Assembly (NCBI GenBank): GCA_000827495.1
Contig: KN817611.1
Coordinates: 100,111-164,110 of the forward strand
Direction of reading: 5' to 3'
Source of the DNA: Hypholoma sublateritium FD-334 SS-4
Lineage: Eukaryota > Basidiomycota > Agaricomycetes > Agaricales > Strophariaceae
DNA: 64,000 nucleotides
In this document: in pieces, positions 35,628 to 46,316 of the stretch
Position numbering within the stretch: the stretch's first letter is position 1
How the letters are laid out: every line of letters begins with the position of its first letter
Translations under genes and position numbers: made by a program
Notes under the pieces: generated by a model
What the model saw: the letters and a program-made list of their open reading frames with translations, nothing else
Told to the model about the DNA's origin: nothing
The model's database searches: none

Positions 35628-36183
35628 GCTGCCGCGCGTCTTGTCGGGCGCCCTCCTCTGACTGTCCTTGGCCCGGCCTCGCGCGGAGTGTAGTCTTGGC
35701 TGGTTCAAGATAATCTGAAGTAGTACGACGATTAGTCGATCGACGCCCGGAGCACGAAGATGAGGCGACCATCTCGGGTGATCTTCGGGGTTTTGGCGGT
35801 GTGTGGACTCTTGGATTTACCTGCATCTGTGCTAACCGTGCTGTGGGTATACCCGCGTTGGGCTATGTATATACGGACGCCGATTCACCCGCGTGTATGC
35901 GTCTCTCATACCCGCCTGGGACGCGCGTGGATTTTGCCCGTAGTGCCGTTTGCCGTTCGCTGGCCCTGTCCTGTCCTCTCGTCGCGCGATGTGTGGCCTG
36001 CCGAACCTCCCCCACCCATCGTATCGTAATTCGCGTCAGCCGCCATCGCGCCCGTGCAACTCATTCATCCATCCGCGCGGCTCTCCCGTGCGCACACCTC
36101 CTTACTGTCCACGCTCGCTTGTGTTCCGCCTGCAAAGCTCCTGGCTGTTCCGCCGCCCGTATTTTAACACTCGCGTATGCATC

Positions 36184-36291
36184 CACCCAGCATCCGATGG
36201 CAGTATTTGACGACTCCCCACATGCCGAGCGCGCACGGCGCGCGGCGGCATTTGGGGAAGAAAACGCACGTTGTCTGCGGCGTGCTGGGTG
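36184..36291 (+). repeat. Palindrome P1, nested copy 12
   Basis: Outer arms CACCCAGCA (36184-36192) and TGCTGGGTG (36283-36291) pair perfectly; inner ATGCCG/CGGCAT and GCGCGC core at 36214-36260. Confidence 0.75.
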
Positions 36292-36633
36292 TTTCCGCTT
36301 CGCTTCTTCCTGACGTACCGCTCTCCGTCGTCCGGTGTCAAGTGATTCGACGTCCTCGTCCGTGCGGTGAACTCCTGCGCGGCGCGCAGGGCATTCTGCT
36401 GCCCGTGCGGCACTAGTGGGCGCCGTGGGTCCTGCAGGGACATCTGGATGTTTAGGAGCGCCGGGCGCACCGCTGTGCGTTTTTTGGGGTGTGCACTTGC
36501 CGCTCCGCTCCTGCTTTCTAACCCATAAGCGTCCTGTACATTCAGAAGATTTTCTGCGGGAGATTTGAGATGAAGGATGTTTTGTATGTCCGTGCTCCCG
36601 TAAATATGTACAGTTTTTGTGCGTCTGTGCGCA

Positions 36634-36715
36634 GGGAAATAAAAATAGCGCATGACGCAGATACGGCAACAGCTTCTGGGCCACGCGCAGCCAAACACTC
36701 TCCTGCCTTTCAACC
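36634..36715 (+). repeat. Repeat head block, copy 6
   Basis: GGGAAATAAAAATAGCGCATG, then GGCAACAGCTTCTGGGCCAC and GCAGCCAAACACTC. Confidence 0.7.
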
Positions 36716-36888
36716 ACTTCTCTGCCGTCGCACACGCCGCCTCCGCCACCCTGAGTCTCTCACCAAGCAGGCGCCTCTCGTTGCGGACTCTCCCTCGATC
36801 CACCATCGCATCCTCAATCAACTCAATCGCTGCGTTCCGTGACCCTCCCCACGTCGGTATCCGCCCAGCGCTTCGCAGTGGCCGTGAC

Positions 36889-36934
36889 TGCCCATATAGC
36901 GAACGCGCGACGCGCGTGAGTGGATAAGGGTAGT
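36889..36934 (+). repeat. Palindrome P1, copy 13
   Basis: CTGCCCATATA opposite GGATAAGGGTAG with core CGCGCGACGCGCG; flanks GCCCAG and CTGGGC pair. Confidence 0.65.
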
Positions 36935-37903
36935 CCTTGTTCCACTGTGAACCTTTCTGGGCGCCGCCCGTCGTGCTGCTCTGCTGCTGCACCTCTCTAG
37001 CAAACCCGATCTCCGCCGATGTTCGTCCTTCCGCCCGTCTGCGTGGGCTGGCCATGCTCCGGTATGCACGTCCGTCCCCTCCTGGCTACGATCTGCGGCG
37101 CCCTCTGACTATCTGACCGCCTGCAGCGAATCTCTCTCTCCCGCGCTGCTTGGCCGATGGTCTGTCTCCCACACCTGCCGCCCGGTCAATATCGGCTGCT
37201 GTCGTGCCCGTGAACCAGGCCACCACATACCCTCGCAACCCACCATCTCCTCCATCCATGCCTCGTTCGCTCGCTCCTCGCGAATGTCTACTTGGTGGGA
37301 ATCAAGCGGCGCGCTGTCACGCTGCCGCACTAGCTCTTCTGATCTCAACCAACGTCGCCGCCATCGTCGCCTCGTTCCACCTATATGCACATCTCTTACC
37401 GGTATCCGTCGCGCCGCGGTCATCTTCGCCCTACCATCCGTCGCTCTCCCTGCACCACCTGCCTGCTCAATGCCGTTCGTCATCCTTTCACGCCGCCGCG
37501 CCTATCCCCTCCCATTCAATCTCACTCAACATACCACCATTTCGCGCTGTACAGTCTGACCGGTCAGCTCATTCCGCTGGTACACGTATGTCACCTATTC
37601 GTCTACGCCGCGTCACGCGCTCACAAGGCCTCCAGCCTATTTTTAAATCCCTGTGCCGCATACTCAATGGGCACGCCAGACGTGGCGTCGCTCTGCCGTC
37701 CCTCCCCGCCATCTCAAATGTCTCGATGCATCCTCCATCGTTGCTGAACAGCACCATCGCCCATCCGCTCGGACCGTCGAATATGCACGGTCCATCCATG
37801 TGCACTGCTGCCTGTCTTAGCCGAGCTCCGTGCGCTTCGTTATCCCGGCGCCGCTCCTCGCCTCACGCGTCGTCAATCGCCCAGCGCTCCACAGTGGGCG
37901 TAT

Positions 37904-37952
37904 CTCCCGATATGCCGCCCGCCCGCGGCGGCGCGTGGCTGCATATAGGCAG
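37904..37952 (+). repeat. Palindrome P1, copy 14
   Basis: CTCCCGATATGCCGCC opposite GTGGCTGCATATAGGCAG; flanks CGCCCAG and CTGGGCG pair perfectly. Confidence 0.65.
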
Positions 37953-38147
37953 GGTCCCATGCTGTGAATGCTTCTGGGCGATTCCCGTCGTCCTGTCGCG
38001 CCTGCCGCACCCACCCCGCCCATCTGATATCACTCGATCGCGCTCTGTCGTCCCGTCCACCCCATTCTCCTGTTTTCGGGGCCCTGAATTAATCTTCTAT
38101 ATACATGTCTACAGCGCGCCGCGCCCAGATCCAGCTGTACATCCGAC

Positions 38148-38191
38148 TGTCCCCACGCTGTGCATGTGCACCATGTACCCGGCGGGGGACA
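38148..38191 (+). repeat. Palindrome P2, copy 12
   Basis: TGTCCCCACGC, GCATGTGCACCATGT, GCGGGGGACA. Confidence 0.65.
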
Positions 38192-39068
38192 TGAGTGAAT
38201 CCCCGTATGGGGGCTCTGTGCGCGCTGCCGTGCGTCTCCTCGTGCGCCTTCCACTCTCCGCATTTGACCTGGCCCCGCGCGGGGCGTCATCTCGGCTTGC
38301 GCGTATACTGACGTGTGATGTAGGTTGATGATTCTGTCGATCGGTTGACGCTTGGAACGCAGGTGACCACCTCGAGGGAGAGGGATGATTGGGGTGATAA
38401 CGGTGTGTGGACGCTTGAACATCACTCGTGTCCGCTAACTGCGTTTGGAGTAGACAGCCAGGGCGACGTGTACATGCGCGTTACTCGCTCCTCCATTGCC
38501 GCCTGCACGTCGTGCGTGGACACCGCCGGGTGGCACGTAAAGGGCTACACACTGCGCCCGGCGTGCACTCAGCGCGGCTCGGTGCGTCTCCTCTCTGCGT
38601 CCGATTCTCGCCCACCAAACGTGAACAGAGTAAACTTAGAGCCAATCTGCACCCGCCGATTTTGGCACCTGCGCTCCTCCGTATCACACCAGACAGAGTG
38701 TTACCGGTGCGCACGCCGCCTACGTCCCCCAGCATGGTATCACACGATTGACGGGACGGGCATCTCGTCAACTTCTCACAGCGCTCCAATCCTTTCTGTA
38801 GGTTGTTGGCCTCCTGTCGGGCTGTCGTCTTTCGGTGCTAATTCGATCTGAGTCAATGTGGGCCATCCTCATTAAAGATGCAGAACTGCTGACCAACCCA
38901 CGCCGCGCGGTGTCAGCTCATCATCCCCTGTCCACCGCAATCGCCCATCCACATGGATTTCCCTCATACACACGTACACCCCTTGCCTGTCTGCACGCCG
39001 TAGCCCTGTATACGCGTCCCCTGCCCATATACGCAGCCCGCTGCCCCGCTCCATCTCGTGTCTACATT

Positions 39069-39168
39069 CGCCCAGCACTCTACGCCGGATGTCCCTTCCC
39101 ATATTCTGGCCGCGCAAGGCGTGTGGCTTGATTTGGGAAGTGCCGAGCATAGCGGGGCGTGCTGGGCG
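39069..39168 (+). repeat. Palindrome P1, nested copy 15
   Basis: Outer arms CGCCCAGCAC (39069-39078) and GTGCTGGGCG (39159-39168) pair perfectly over 10 bp; inner CTTCCCA/TGGGAAG also perfect. Confidence 0.8.
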
Positions 39169-39269
39169 TTGCCCGTCGTGCTCTCACACCTACCGGGTAT
39201 GTTGTGCCGTGCGGCTTCTCTGGCGCGTCAACGTCGCGCGCCACGCCCAATGTTCTCTGTGCCCTTCTC

Positions 39270-39312
39270 TGTCCCTGCGCCTCCCCTGTGCGACATGTAT
39301 CAGGGTGAGACA
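39270..39312 (+). repeat. Palindrome P2, copy 13, decayed
   Basis: TGTCCCTGCGCC, GTGCGACATGT, CAGGGTGAGACA; order kept, right arm changed. Confidence 0.5.
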
Positions 39313-39909
39313 TACGAAGATCTCAAGGTTTATTTCAATGCTCGGCGCGATGCCGTACGCTCGCTTTGCTCCTTTCGATCACTTGCGCCACTTGCTCTCT
39401 GTTTCTCGCCCTAATTCACCGTGTTCCATCTTCGCATACGCCGGGACCTCTGTTGATGCTCAGCAGCTGGGTCCTAATTAATAACTTGATGTAGGACGAC
39501 TGTTGATTGACGTCTACAGGACACGAAAATGCGATTCTCTAGTATGTGCGACTACGATGCTTTCAGTCGACGCTCGCGGGAATACGGATACCCAAGGGAA
39601 TCATTCTGGGGATGTAGGTGCGTTTGCCGCTCAACCTCGCCCGTGCATGCTCTAATTATATGTTGAGCTAGCCCGAGACAGTCGCATTGTGCTGTGAAGA
39701 ATTTCAATATATAACACACAGTTGCAATGTTACTTCCGTAAGAGTCGCGACAGGGATAATGTTCCAACATCTTCCCGCCGAATCCCTGCCTCCTGCGCCT
39801 CTGTTTCACGCCGGTCTTTTGATTTGAGCATCGTCCTGATGATTTTGCGGGGTGACGAAGATTTTTTCTTAAAACCTCGCAATGTCTCCTTCACCGCTTT
39901 GCTTCCCAG

Positions 39910-41802
39910 CTAATCCTCTTCTGTCTCTTCATCTGTCTCCATCAGTGTAGGCTCACTCTCAATTTGGCCCAGGATACTGTAGATGTCGTCCGAATCTCCT
40001 ATAGAATGCTTAAAGCTATGACCTTCCTGCCTGATAAAACGGACAAAGGCACGGAGTTGCTGCTGATAAACAGCGCCGCCAGGTCCGTCACCAAAATCCT
40101 GCCTAATTGTGAGTGTTTCTGAAGAGAGCCATATCGGCATGTAGCCCACCAATCTTTTAACGCAATCGAGATAGTGGGAAGTCTCGGGGCTAACCATGTA
40201 ATCAACGTCATCTGGATCGTAGGTAAGTATAAGATCCCGCAATTCAGGAGTTGCCTCTGCTTCAGTGAGGTACATATCAAGTGGAATGTGATCTTTGAAA
40301 ATATATAATGAGATAAAATTGATGATATATCAATGTATAGGCTTACATTGATCACCATTTACCATCACAAACTTATATGCCATCACCGACAGGCGGGTAG
40401 CCCAAGTGGAAAGATTAATGTGGTATTCCTGAGAGCGTTCACTGTCGAGGAGGAAATCTGGGAGCGAGGCGTGAAGGAAATGTATATCCCCTGCACTTGT
40501 ACAGTCGACAACTGACTGCAGAGGAAATAACGCGACATGGACTTCGGAAGTCTGCAGCCCAACAAATTCAGCGCAATTTTCGACAGAATTATGAGCGTAG
40601 GTCAACATTGACCATACCAAAATGAGGGAGGTCACTTCGAGATCCGGAACTTGGGAAAAAATGTGCCGGTACAGGGCATCGAGCTGTGCAAACGGAGTGA
40701 GCGCACCGCGAGGTCGAAGCCCACGAACAATCTTGAGCTGCTGCTCGGGGTGTTGATCTAGCATAGAGCAGAATTTGATAACAACCGATGCATAAATGAA
40801 TTGACCCGATGATTTCCTGACAATTTCCTCCACTTTAGCCGGCGCGGGCCAATTGTCGTCGAGGAAGTGACCAAACGGGTGGGCTGTTCGTATTTTTTGG
40901 AATGAATCATTGAGGAATAGGCGAATGTCGCTGTCCGGGAGGTAGTGGTCGTCTAAAGGCATACGTAAAGTGACGTTCATAACCTCAGGCGATCTGAAGG
41001 CCGTGGTGATTTGCGCCTCGCTGCGACTAGCAAAGAACGCGATCGCGGGAAAGCTATTGGAGCTGACGAAATCAGCAACAATACGGATGAGCTCGGCCTG
41101 ATCATCCTTGTCGTCGCACTCGTCCACACCATCGAAAAGAAAAACAAGAGTGTTCAAATGTACGAAACTGCGCTTTAGTTGGCGCAAGGGGCCGAATATC
41201 AGGAATTCGAATTGGGTTTTGAGAGATTTCGTGAATATGAGTGGATCTGACTCAATTCTGGGGATAATGATAGGCTTCAGGTCAGGTATACTCGGAAGGA
41301 GCTGATGTATGAGCGTCGCGACTAGTGGTTTCATGTTGTTTCGAGTAGAGTCAGTACGGAAAAAGAAGAAGCGAGCGATTGGGATATTTCTTTCAATGCA
41401 CAAGTCGACGATGGATCGGCAAATCGCAGATTTCCCAGCTCCGGCAGCCCCATTGAGCCAGAGGACCCATTGAACCCTGGTGACTGTCAGGATGATCCAG
41501 TTCATTATCTCGTCCAAGACGACCTTTCGGGTATTCGGATGGCACTTGGGCGCATCAACGTGCTCTGGCGAGTCGAATGCCGACGTGGCTACATGCGCCT
41601 GCAGATGTTTAAATCCATCTGTGTACCCTATATCAGCGCTAAGGATTATGCGATTGCACACCAGCGCACCATCTGCTTCATGGCAATTATGCCTATGTTG
41701 AAGTTGATTGTACTGCACGAACTGGCCGCCATATATATGGAAGGTACCGCCATCCCCGGCCTGGAAAATACCCCCAGATTGTTGAATATTACGGTCTGAC
41801 AT
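39910..41802 (-). CDS. NACHT-domain NOD-like protein, copy 3 (C-terminally truncated)
   Basis: Paralogue of copy 1. Exon 1 runs 41802-40347 (another ATG five codons upstream at 41817 is possible), exon 2 from 40292 to a TAG at 39910-39912. N-terminal motif GIFQAGDGGTFHIYGGQF, then CHPNTR, Walker A GAAGAGKS, Walker B LVFLFDGVDECDD and FFASR are all present. Exon 2 carries WLSSETLTIRQDFGDGPGG and AVYQQQL. After the TAG the same frame goes on for 59 codons with clear similarity to the copy 1 tail, ending LSRLLRK, so the stop is a recent nonsense change in an otherwise conserved frame. In copy 1 the matching codon is CGG. The protein keeps its NTPase and most of the C-terminal module and may be functional. 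Confidence 0.8.
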
Positions 41803-41889
41803 TGGGGGATGATGCATGATGTTCCGTGCACGACGATGGGAGTGAGAGTGAGCGACGGACACGAGGCTTCGTGCCAGCGCTGTTTTCAC

Positions 41890-43110
41890 ACAGCCTTATG
41901 CGAATAACCCAAGAATAACCTGTCAGGCGAGAGTCAGCACTATGCTTGCCGCACAGCTGTCTTATTTTGATCCCACACGATGGGCGTTGTGCGAGGAGGC
42001 ACGGGATGAGGCGGGTCGCTTCCGGGGTTTTCCGTTGGAACTTGAATAGATTAGCCTAGCGACGCTCGCAGCGACCGTCCCAGGCGGGGTGGCATCTGTA
42101 TATGCAGATATTTCTCTACTCTGCTTCTCGCCATCTTCTCCGCTTCGTGCCGTCCTCTGCGGCTTTTCCATACTCCCGTCTGGTCCCTCAATTGCTCCCC
42201 GGCCTGCGTCCTTCATTCGGTACCATACATATGCCTAGTAGGAGTTCAAAGGCTTCATTATATGACCCAGATGATGCTGCCAATCGGGAATGTGGAGGCC
42301 AGCCATCAACGCTACAAATTATTCTGGCGATGAGGGTGTGGATGTCTGATCTCTACGCGCTTGCGTGTTGACCATGTACGACATTATGAATCAGGCTGTA
42401 ATATATTGTGCGCCTGATTAAATGCATACGTTTTGGCCATCCATGCGTGCTGTATTATCGCATCCTCGACTATGCTGAATACTGTTCGACTGAGCCGCGC
42501 GTGGCCTCGGGGATGCCTTATGAACACGCCGCGTTGGTATCGTTCACGATGAAGAGATCGCGTGCGTGCGCATGGCGCAACGCGTGGGAATAGCGCTACG
42601 CGTTTACCGACCGGGGCGTGGAGATCCGTATGGTTGCCTGCGACCGAAGGTCGAACCACACGTTGGAATGCAGATTACACCCACCCTGATAAGGAAAATA
42701 TATGTAGGATAGGGCGCTACTGTAGCGTGGCTGGGAGCACCACGAAAATGAAGCGAGTGTAGATATGAAGTCAGATATCAAACCTCGCTCTTCTACTGAC
42801 CCTGAATCTGAGTCTACTCGGCACTCAAGTGCTCCGCTTATTATAGCTATCCAGCTTATTCTTGACATAAGGCGTAATGAGGTGTCTTTCCACCGTAGCG
42901 GCATTCTGGAAATGAACTACGATGGATGGATTTTGGATGGATTAGCAAGTGATTTGAGAGTAAGAGTAGGGATGTCATTATTAACATCTGGAATAAGGTA
43001 TTTTAAAGGTCCTCGTTCAGACGACTCATGTAAATTATTCGTGTTCTAGGTTGTGATAGCACGCATATGAAATACTCATGCTAACCCGCCGCCGCTCAGG
43101 CTGAGGGTAA
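41890..43110. other. Intergenic region
   Basis: Holds the 5' flank of NACHT copy 3 (with GTGAGAGTGAGCGAC and GCCAGCGCTGTT, also present upstream of copies 1 and 2). A 95-codon open frame at 42765-43049 (+) has no recognisable motif. Otherwise nothing is seen. Confidence 0.4.
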
Positions 43111-43175
43111 GAGATATAAATAGAACTTCCCATATATAGTAACTGCTTCGCGATGACACACAGCCAAATACTTCC
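43111..43175 (+). repeat. Repeat head block, copy 7
   Basis: GAGATATAAATAGAACTTCC, then GTAACTGCTTCGCG and CACACAGCCAAATAC. Confidence 0.6.
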
Positions 43176-43385
43176 ATCTATGAAAAACCAGAACTGCACT
43201 CGTGGTTCCATCTTGCTTCCACCCACCCTATCCGTCTAGCGCTCCCCAGTATTCTACTCACCGGATTTTCCACCTGCGTGCTGTTGTCCACGGGCCCTCT
43301 TACCAGACAGACTGCTCTCGGCACCCGGCGCCCAACGAGCCATCGGCACACCCACGCCGCGTCCAGCACTGGACTCTGGATACAC

Positions 43386-43439
43386 CTTCCCATATGACGC
43401 CGTCACGCCCGCACGAGGCGCTGAGCTGCATATAGGTAG
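43386..43439 (+). repeat. Palindrome P1, copy 16
   Basis: CTTCCCATATGACGCC opposite GAGCTGCATATAGGTAG; CATATG/CATATA centre arms kept, core diverged. Confidence 0.55.
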
Positions 43440-43956
43440 TAACTATCATCTGAGTAAACTGTTGGGTGCCCCCCGGCGTGCCACCCCACCCATCTGGCCT
43501 CAATCGATGTCGGCCCCCTCTGAATCGCCATCGCCGACATCGCCCGCGATGCCCTTGGATCTCCTTGCGTCGCGTCGCGTCGCTGCTGCGCAACTGCTGC
43601 GGCTTCCGCCCGCTCTTCATATCTCAATCAACGTCTCTACTGGCGTTCCCGGTGCAGCTCGGTAGCCCAACCCCGCGGAAAACTGATTCGCTTCCACCGG
43701 TGCACCCGTCTGCACGTCTCCCGCCTCTACGCCCTCTCCTCACGCGCCGCCCTTCGTTCACCCTGCGCCGCTTTACTGCTGTATACCGTCCGCCGTGCTC
43801 TCGCGCTGCCACATATGCTTCCGCCCGTCTGGTCTCGGTCCAAGCCCGCCCTGTCGTTCCCCGCAGCCGATACCCTCGACTCAAGTACCCGTCTTCCCTG
43901 CCCCCCGCGCTTTCTCTCTGTTCCTGTGCCGCGTCTGTCTACTGCGCGTCGGCATC

Positions 43957-44055
43957 CGCCCAGCAGCAATAAGATATGTAACTCCCCATATGCCGACCAC
44001 GCGCGACGCGTGGCTGGGTTTGGGCAGTTGACCAGTAAATCCCTTCTGCTGGGCG
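43957..44055 (+). repeat. Palindrome P1, nested copy 17
   Basis: Outer arms CGCCCAGCAG (43957-43966) and CTGCTGGGCG (44046-44055) pair perfectly over 10 bp; inner CCACGCG/CGCGTGG also pairs perfectly where other copies have CCGCGC/GCGCGG. Confidence 0.8.
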
Positions 44056-45012
44056 TTTCCCGTCATGCTGTCTCACTGCTACGCCAGTCCGCGGCCATCC
44101 CTATCTCATTCGATATCTACTGCGTACCGGTTTCGAACCTGTGTCCTAGGCGTCTAGTAATATGTCGGCTTTTCGATCTATGCTCTTCGATGACGTTCTC
44201 GACCGGCGTCCTGCGGAGTTCGCAGGTCGGCTACATGCCGAGGAACATGCGGGAGGTATAGGTGTGTAGACGCATGAGGACTGCGCGCGCATGTGCTGAC
44301 TGCCGTGAATTAGGCGCTGCGTCCTCAAAGGATAATCGGAATACGACGCATCTGATATGTGGCGCCACGGCCTCTCTGCTGCGCGCACTCTGCGCCGTGG
44401 GTGATTATCGCAAGCGCTGGGTCTCCTGTCGCGCTGCGTCGCGGATCTTGGATTATATATATATGCACGCATGATGTCGGGCGTCTCTGTCGATTGACCC
44501 CGGACGGAATGCGGAGGTGAGGCGGCCGGTTTCTGGAGGGATCGTGCTGGCAATAGCGGTATGTGGGCGTTTTCTCCTAGCCCTGGGGGTATTGACTGTG
44601 TTTTACATGTTTTAGCGTCGGTTGTTTGTGCGTGAGCGGTGACATACTTATTGCCGTGGATGCGCGGCCCAGTCTCTCTGCGTGCGCCGCGTACTCACGG
44701 CCCACGGCCCGTGGTGCCGTTTCCTTGCGCTCGTCCCGGAAGCGAGCCCAAACGCGTCCCAGGATCTCGAATATCTTTGAAATAAATACGCGACAATGCT
44801 GTCTATCGACGTGCCCGGGATATGTGAGGCGGCCTGTTTACGACTGGAGTCATGATATAATACAATTTTTGACAATACGCGCGTTTGCAGTGCGGTGGTA
44901 ATTGATGTATCTCATTTACCTATCGCACAACTTTCGTGTACAGCGCGGACAATACTTGGAGAAGAGAAGCGTATATTCAATGGAGATAATGCATGGGTGG
45001 GTGACAGTACAA

Positions 45013-45300
45013 TTAACGGATGGGAGATAAGTAACGTAGTCCGATTTTATTTGCTGAACAGCCGCGACAGACCTGATTTCGGCCGCGGCGCGGACGACGT
45101 TGCCTGTCTTTGCGCCGTGTCCCTGCCTCCCTCGCCTCCGTAGAACGATCTTGGATTTCCACATTGCCGATAACGGACAGTGACATTGAGTTGCTGCTGA
45201 TAAACGGTGCCCCCAGGTCCGGCACCAAAGCTCTGCCTAATTGTAAGTGGTTTTGCAGACATCCATGTCGCCTCAAGCGGCTGTGTTGATGAACCATAAT
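45013..45300 (-). pseudogene. NACHT-protein relic, C-terminal module only (copy 4)
   Basis: Reading the - strand gives LTIRQSFGAGPGG, TVYQQQLNVTVRY and, further on, SGLSRLFSK, the same landmarks as the exon 2-3 module of copy 1 (TITQDFGDGPGG, AVYQHQL, SLSRLFRK). No NACHT core is found upstream. This is a remnant of a further, mostly deleted paralogue. Confidence 0.7.
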
Positions 45301-45644
45301 TTGTGAGGGCTCTTAAGCTTTGGTCTATTTTTATTGGCGTTAAAGTACTCTAAGGCTCATCAATATCATCGGATTGCAAAATGACGTATGCATTCGCGCG
45401 AAATTCGCGCCAGCCGTTCTTGGTGCTAAGCGCGTCGCGATAGAAGAAGCCAGCCTAGAGTACAGGGCGTGGCTTCAAGGACATTACACGGTGCACCACT
45501 CACAGTGCTAAGAAATACAATGGAATCCAATATGGTAAGCACAGCGAGACAAAGGTGTTTCACTACTCGAAAGTATTCTGCTGCTAGTCACGTCCGTCTG
45601 ACTTGGTGGTACCCGTACAGGTGGTGTTTCTATGACCTATACAA
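45301..45644. other. Intergenic region
   Basis: Nothing recognised apart from the 3' flank of the secreted-protein gene. Confidence 0.35.
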
Positions 45645-46316
45645 TCAACAATCAACTTGAATGTAAGCTACAAGCTTAGCCCGAGAAACCAAATAGTACG
45701 CACTGCCAGCGGAGACGGTGAAGGTAGCCGATTGAGCGAGCGAACCAGTGCTATCCTCTAAGTTAAGAAAAGCGTTGGTACCTAGTAGCCCATTATGTTA
45801 TCCACACCAATTTACATAAGTTACAAGCCATTAAAGTGCACTAACCTGGGACGAGGGTGGCCACCCATATCACCGAATTTCCTCGCTCCTCGCCCAGATT
45901 AACCAGCGGGGCACCTCCGGGACGCCCATCAGCCAAGATACTGGTAAACCCGTCAGTAAAAAGGCCCCGTACTCAAGCTAACGGCCCACACCTCTGAAGG
46001 ACATCATATGTTCAGTACACTTGCGCATGAAAATTTCAGATCGACGCACCAAGAGATACGGCGCTATAAGACGAGGGCCAGAATGTCAACATCCACCATC
46101 TGGTCGGTCGAATAGGACAGCACGTACGCTTTCCTCCATGCCATGTAATCAGGGTGGGCAGACAAAAGACGACATCAGTGCTGCATGCGGTACAATCAGC
46201 ACCCATATCTCTCCTCAAAATTAACCAGCATACGGAGAATCAATAGTGAAGGGCCGAGCAGAGGCGGTGGCGGCAAAGAGGGCAACGATGCCAGCGAGAG
46301 GCGCAAAGGACTTCAT
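45645..46316 (-). CDS. Small secreted beta-sandwich-like protein
   Basis: Reconstructed from short exons. It starts with a clear signal peptide (MKSFAPLAGIVALFAATASA, residues 1-20) followed by RPFTIDSP. Further exons give VVFCLPTLITWHGGKPPYLL, then ILADGRPGGAPLVNLG with VIWVATLVPG, and GTNAFLNLEDSTGSLAQSAT with FTVSAGSAYYL to a TGA at 45645. The order FTI-x-(S/T)-P, C-x-P-T-x-x-T-W-x-G-G, PPY, then DSTG-x-x-AQSA-x-FTV is that of a common family of small secreted agaricomycete proteins of unknown role. Introns after 46128, near 46040 and near 45870 are canonical. The first splice junction (46226 to about 46180) is one base out of phase with available sites, so either the gene has a one-base deletion there or the junction is misjudged. 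Confidence 0.6.

Larger units (their letters stand above)
33326..39735 (+). repeat. Hairpin-repeat array, block 4
   Basis: Longest uninterrupted repeat block. Two tandem units of about 225 bp lie at 33970-34420 (each starting CGCCTACGCC and running through CCGCCACCCGCGCC-like strings). P1 and P2 alternate downstream, with one further head block at 36634 and a tail block near 38440. Open frames of up to 392 codons on the + strand are rejected as coding because the frame differs between copies. Confidence 0.7.
43176..45010 (+). repeat. Hairpin-repeat array, block 5
   Basis: Last + strand part of the array with two P1 copies (43386, 43957) and increasing decay after 44100. No P2 copy or gene was recognised. 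Confidence 0.6.

Noticed and set aside
36102..37055. 317-codon open frame on the - strand
   Set aside because: Antisense shadow across P1 and a head block, with Arg/Ala-rich low-complexity translation.
37150..38328. 392-codon open frame on the + strand
   Set aside because: Lies in pyrimidine-rich repeat DNA, low-complexity Ser/Pro/Arg translation, and the frame is not kept in sister repeat copies.
44110..44160. Possible tRNA (GGTTTCGAACC resembles a T-arm)
   Set aside because: No matching acceptor stem, D-arm or anticodon arm could be built on either strand.
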